14,896 nt of DNA from Clostridia bacterium (lineage in GTDB: Bacteria; Bacillota; Clostridia; Oscillospirales; Acutalibacteraceae). The DNA is taken from positions 1-14,896 of the forward strand of contig JAFOCH010000158.1 of NCBI GenBank assembly GCA_017381395.1, in the 5' to 3' direction. Made by a program: the position numbers and the translations under genes. The notes below the pieces were generated by a model. The model had not been told where the DNA came from, ran no database searches, and saw nothing but the letters and a program-made list of their open reading frames with translations. This document shows positions 14,707 through 14,896 of the stretch, piece after piece; the stretch's first letter is position 1, and each line of letters opens with the position of its first letter.

Positions 14707-14896
14707 TTAAAGTGTGTTGTTGATTTCTTCGAGGCATTTTTTACAAATCTGATGATCTTTGTAAGAAATTAAATCATTTTCTTCGTGACAAAACATGCAG
14801 GTCGGTTCATACTTTTTAATAATAATCATGTCGCCATCATTAAAAATTTCAACCAAATCGACATTATCCTGAATGTTGAATTTTTTTCTGAGTCCA
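14707..14896 (-). CDS. AbrB/SpoVT-like transcription regulator with C-terminal zinc knuckle, N-terminus outside window
   Basis: Only the last 62 residues are visible; the reading frame is open at the right edge. The first part, GLRKKFNIQDNVDLVEIFND followed by GDMIIIKKYEP, is the second half of an AbrB/MazE-type swapped-hairpin DNA-binding domain. It continues into a short tail with two CxxC pairs (CMFC, then CKKC 17 residues after the first pair ends). That tail is a probable zinc knuckle. This AbrB-plus-four-Cys layout is, to my knowledge, common in Oscillospiraceae. The target genes are unknown. A strong terminator follows the stop at once, so it is not obviously part of the glycan operon. 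Confidence 0.82.
   Translation of the reverse strand, partial: GLRKKFNIQDNVDLVEIFNDGDMIIIKKYEPTCMFCHEENDLISYKDHQICKKCLEEINNTL

Overview
The window is a 14.9 kb piece of an AT-rich bacterial chromosome. It looks like an anaerobic Firmicute of the class Clostridia, most likely a gut-type Oscillospiraceae/Ruminococcaceae relative. The evidence is the low GC, strong GGAGG-type ribosome binding sites, sigma-A promoters with 17-base spacers, a GTP-type PEP carboxykinase, and an AbrB-family regulator with a C-terminal four-cysteine knuckle. The genus-level placement is inference. Every gene I can support lies on the minus strand, so the window reads biologically from right to left.

Right edge to left edge: (1) the C-terminal part of an AbrB-like regulator (14707-14896), followed by a long hairpin terminator (14653-14704). 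(2) A GT-C/GT39-like polytopic membrane glycosyltransferase (13137-14600). (3) A consensus promoter (13087-13115), then seven tightly packed genes ending at a strong hairpin terminator (5731-5764). In order these are a PglF-like UDP-GlcNAc 4,6-dehydratase, a DegT-type sugar aminotransferase, a PglC-like phosphosugar transferase, an OmpR-family response regulator, a membrane histidine kinase, a membrane-anchored HtrA-like serine protease with a PDZ domain, and a small Ser-rich putative lipoprotein. (4) A second promoter (5696-5724) driving polA-rimI-tsaD, whose start and stop codons overlap by one base at both junctions. (5) A third promoter (1615-1643) and a GTP-dependent PEP carboxykinase gene that runs off the left edge.

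The first three genes of the central operon cover the opening steps of bacillosamine-type glycan synthesis: 4,6-dehydration, C4 amination, and transfer of the phosphosugar to undecaprenyl phosphate. The GT-C protein next door could act on the resulting lipid-linked sugar. The last four resemble the envelope-stress modules of Firmicutes, in which a two-component system controls an HtrA protease (CssRS, CiaRH). Joining the two blocks in one apparent transcript suggests that surface glycan production and envelope quality control are co-regulated. The Ser-rich lipoprotein is a candidate glycan acceptor or sensor partner. That link is an inference. No acetyltransferase (PglD), flippase or oligosaccharyltransferase is visible here.

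There are no tRNA, rRNA, CRISPR, insertion-sequence or phage features, and no stretch over 300 bases lacks a gene.
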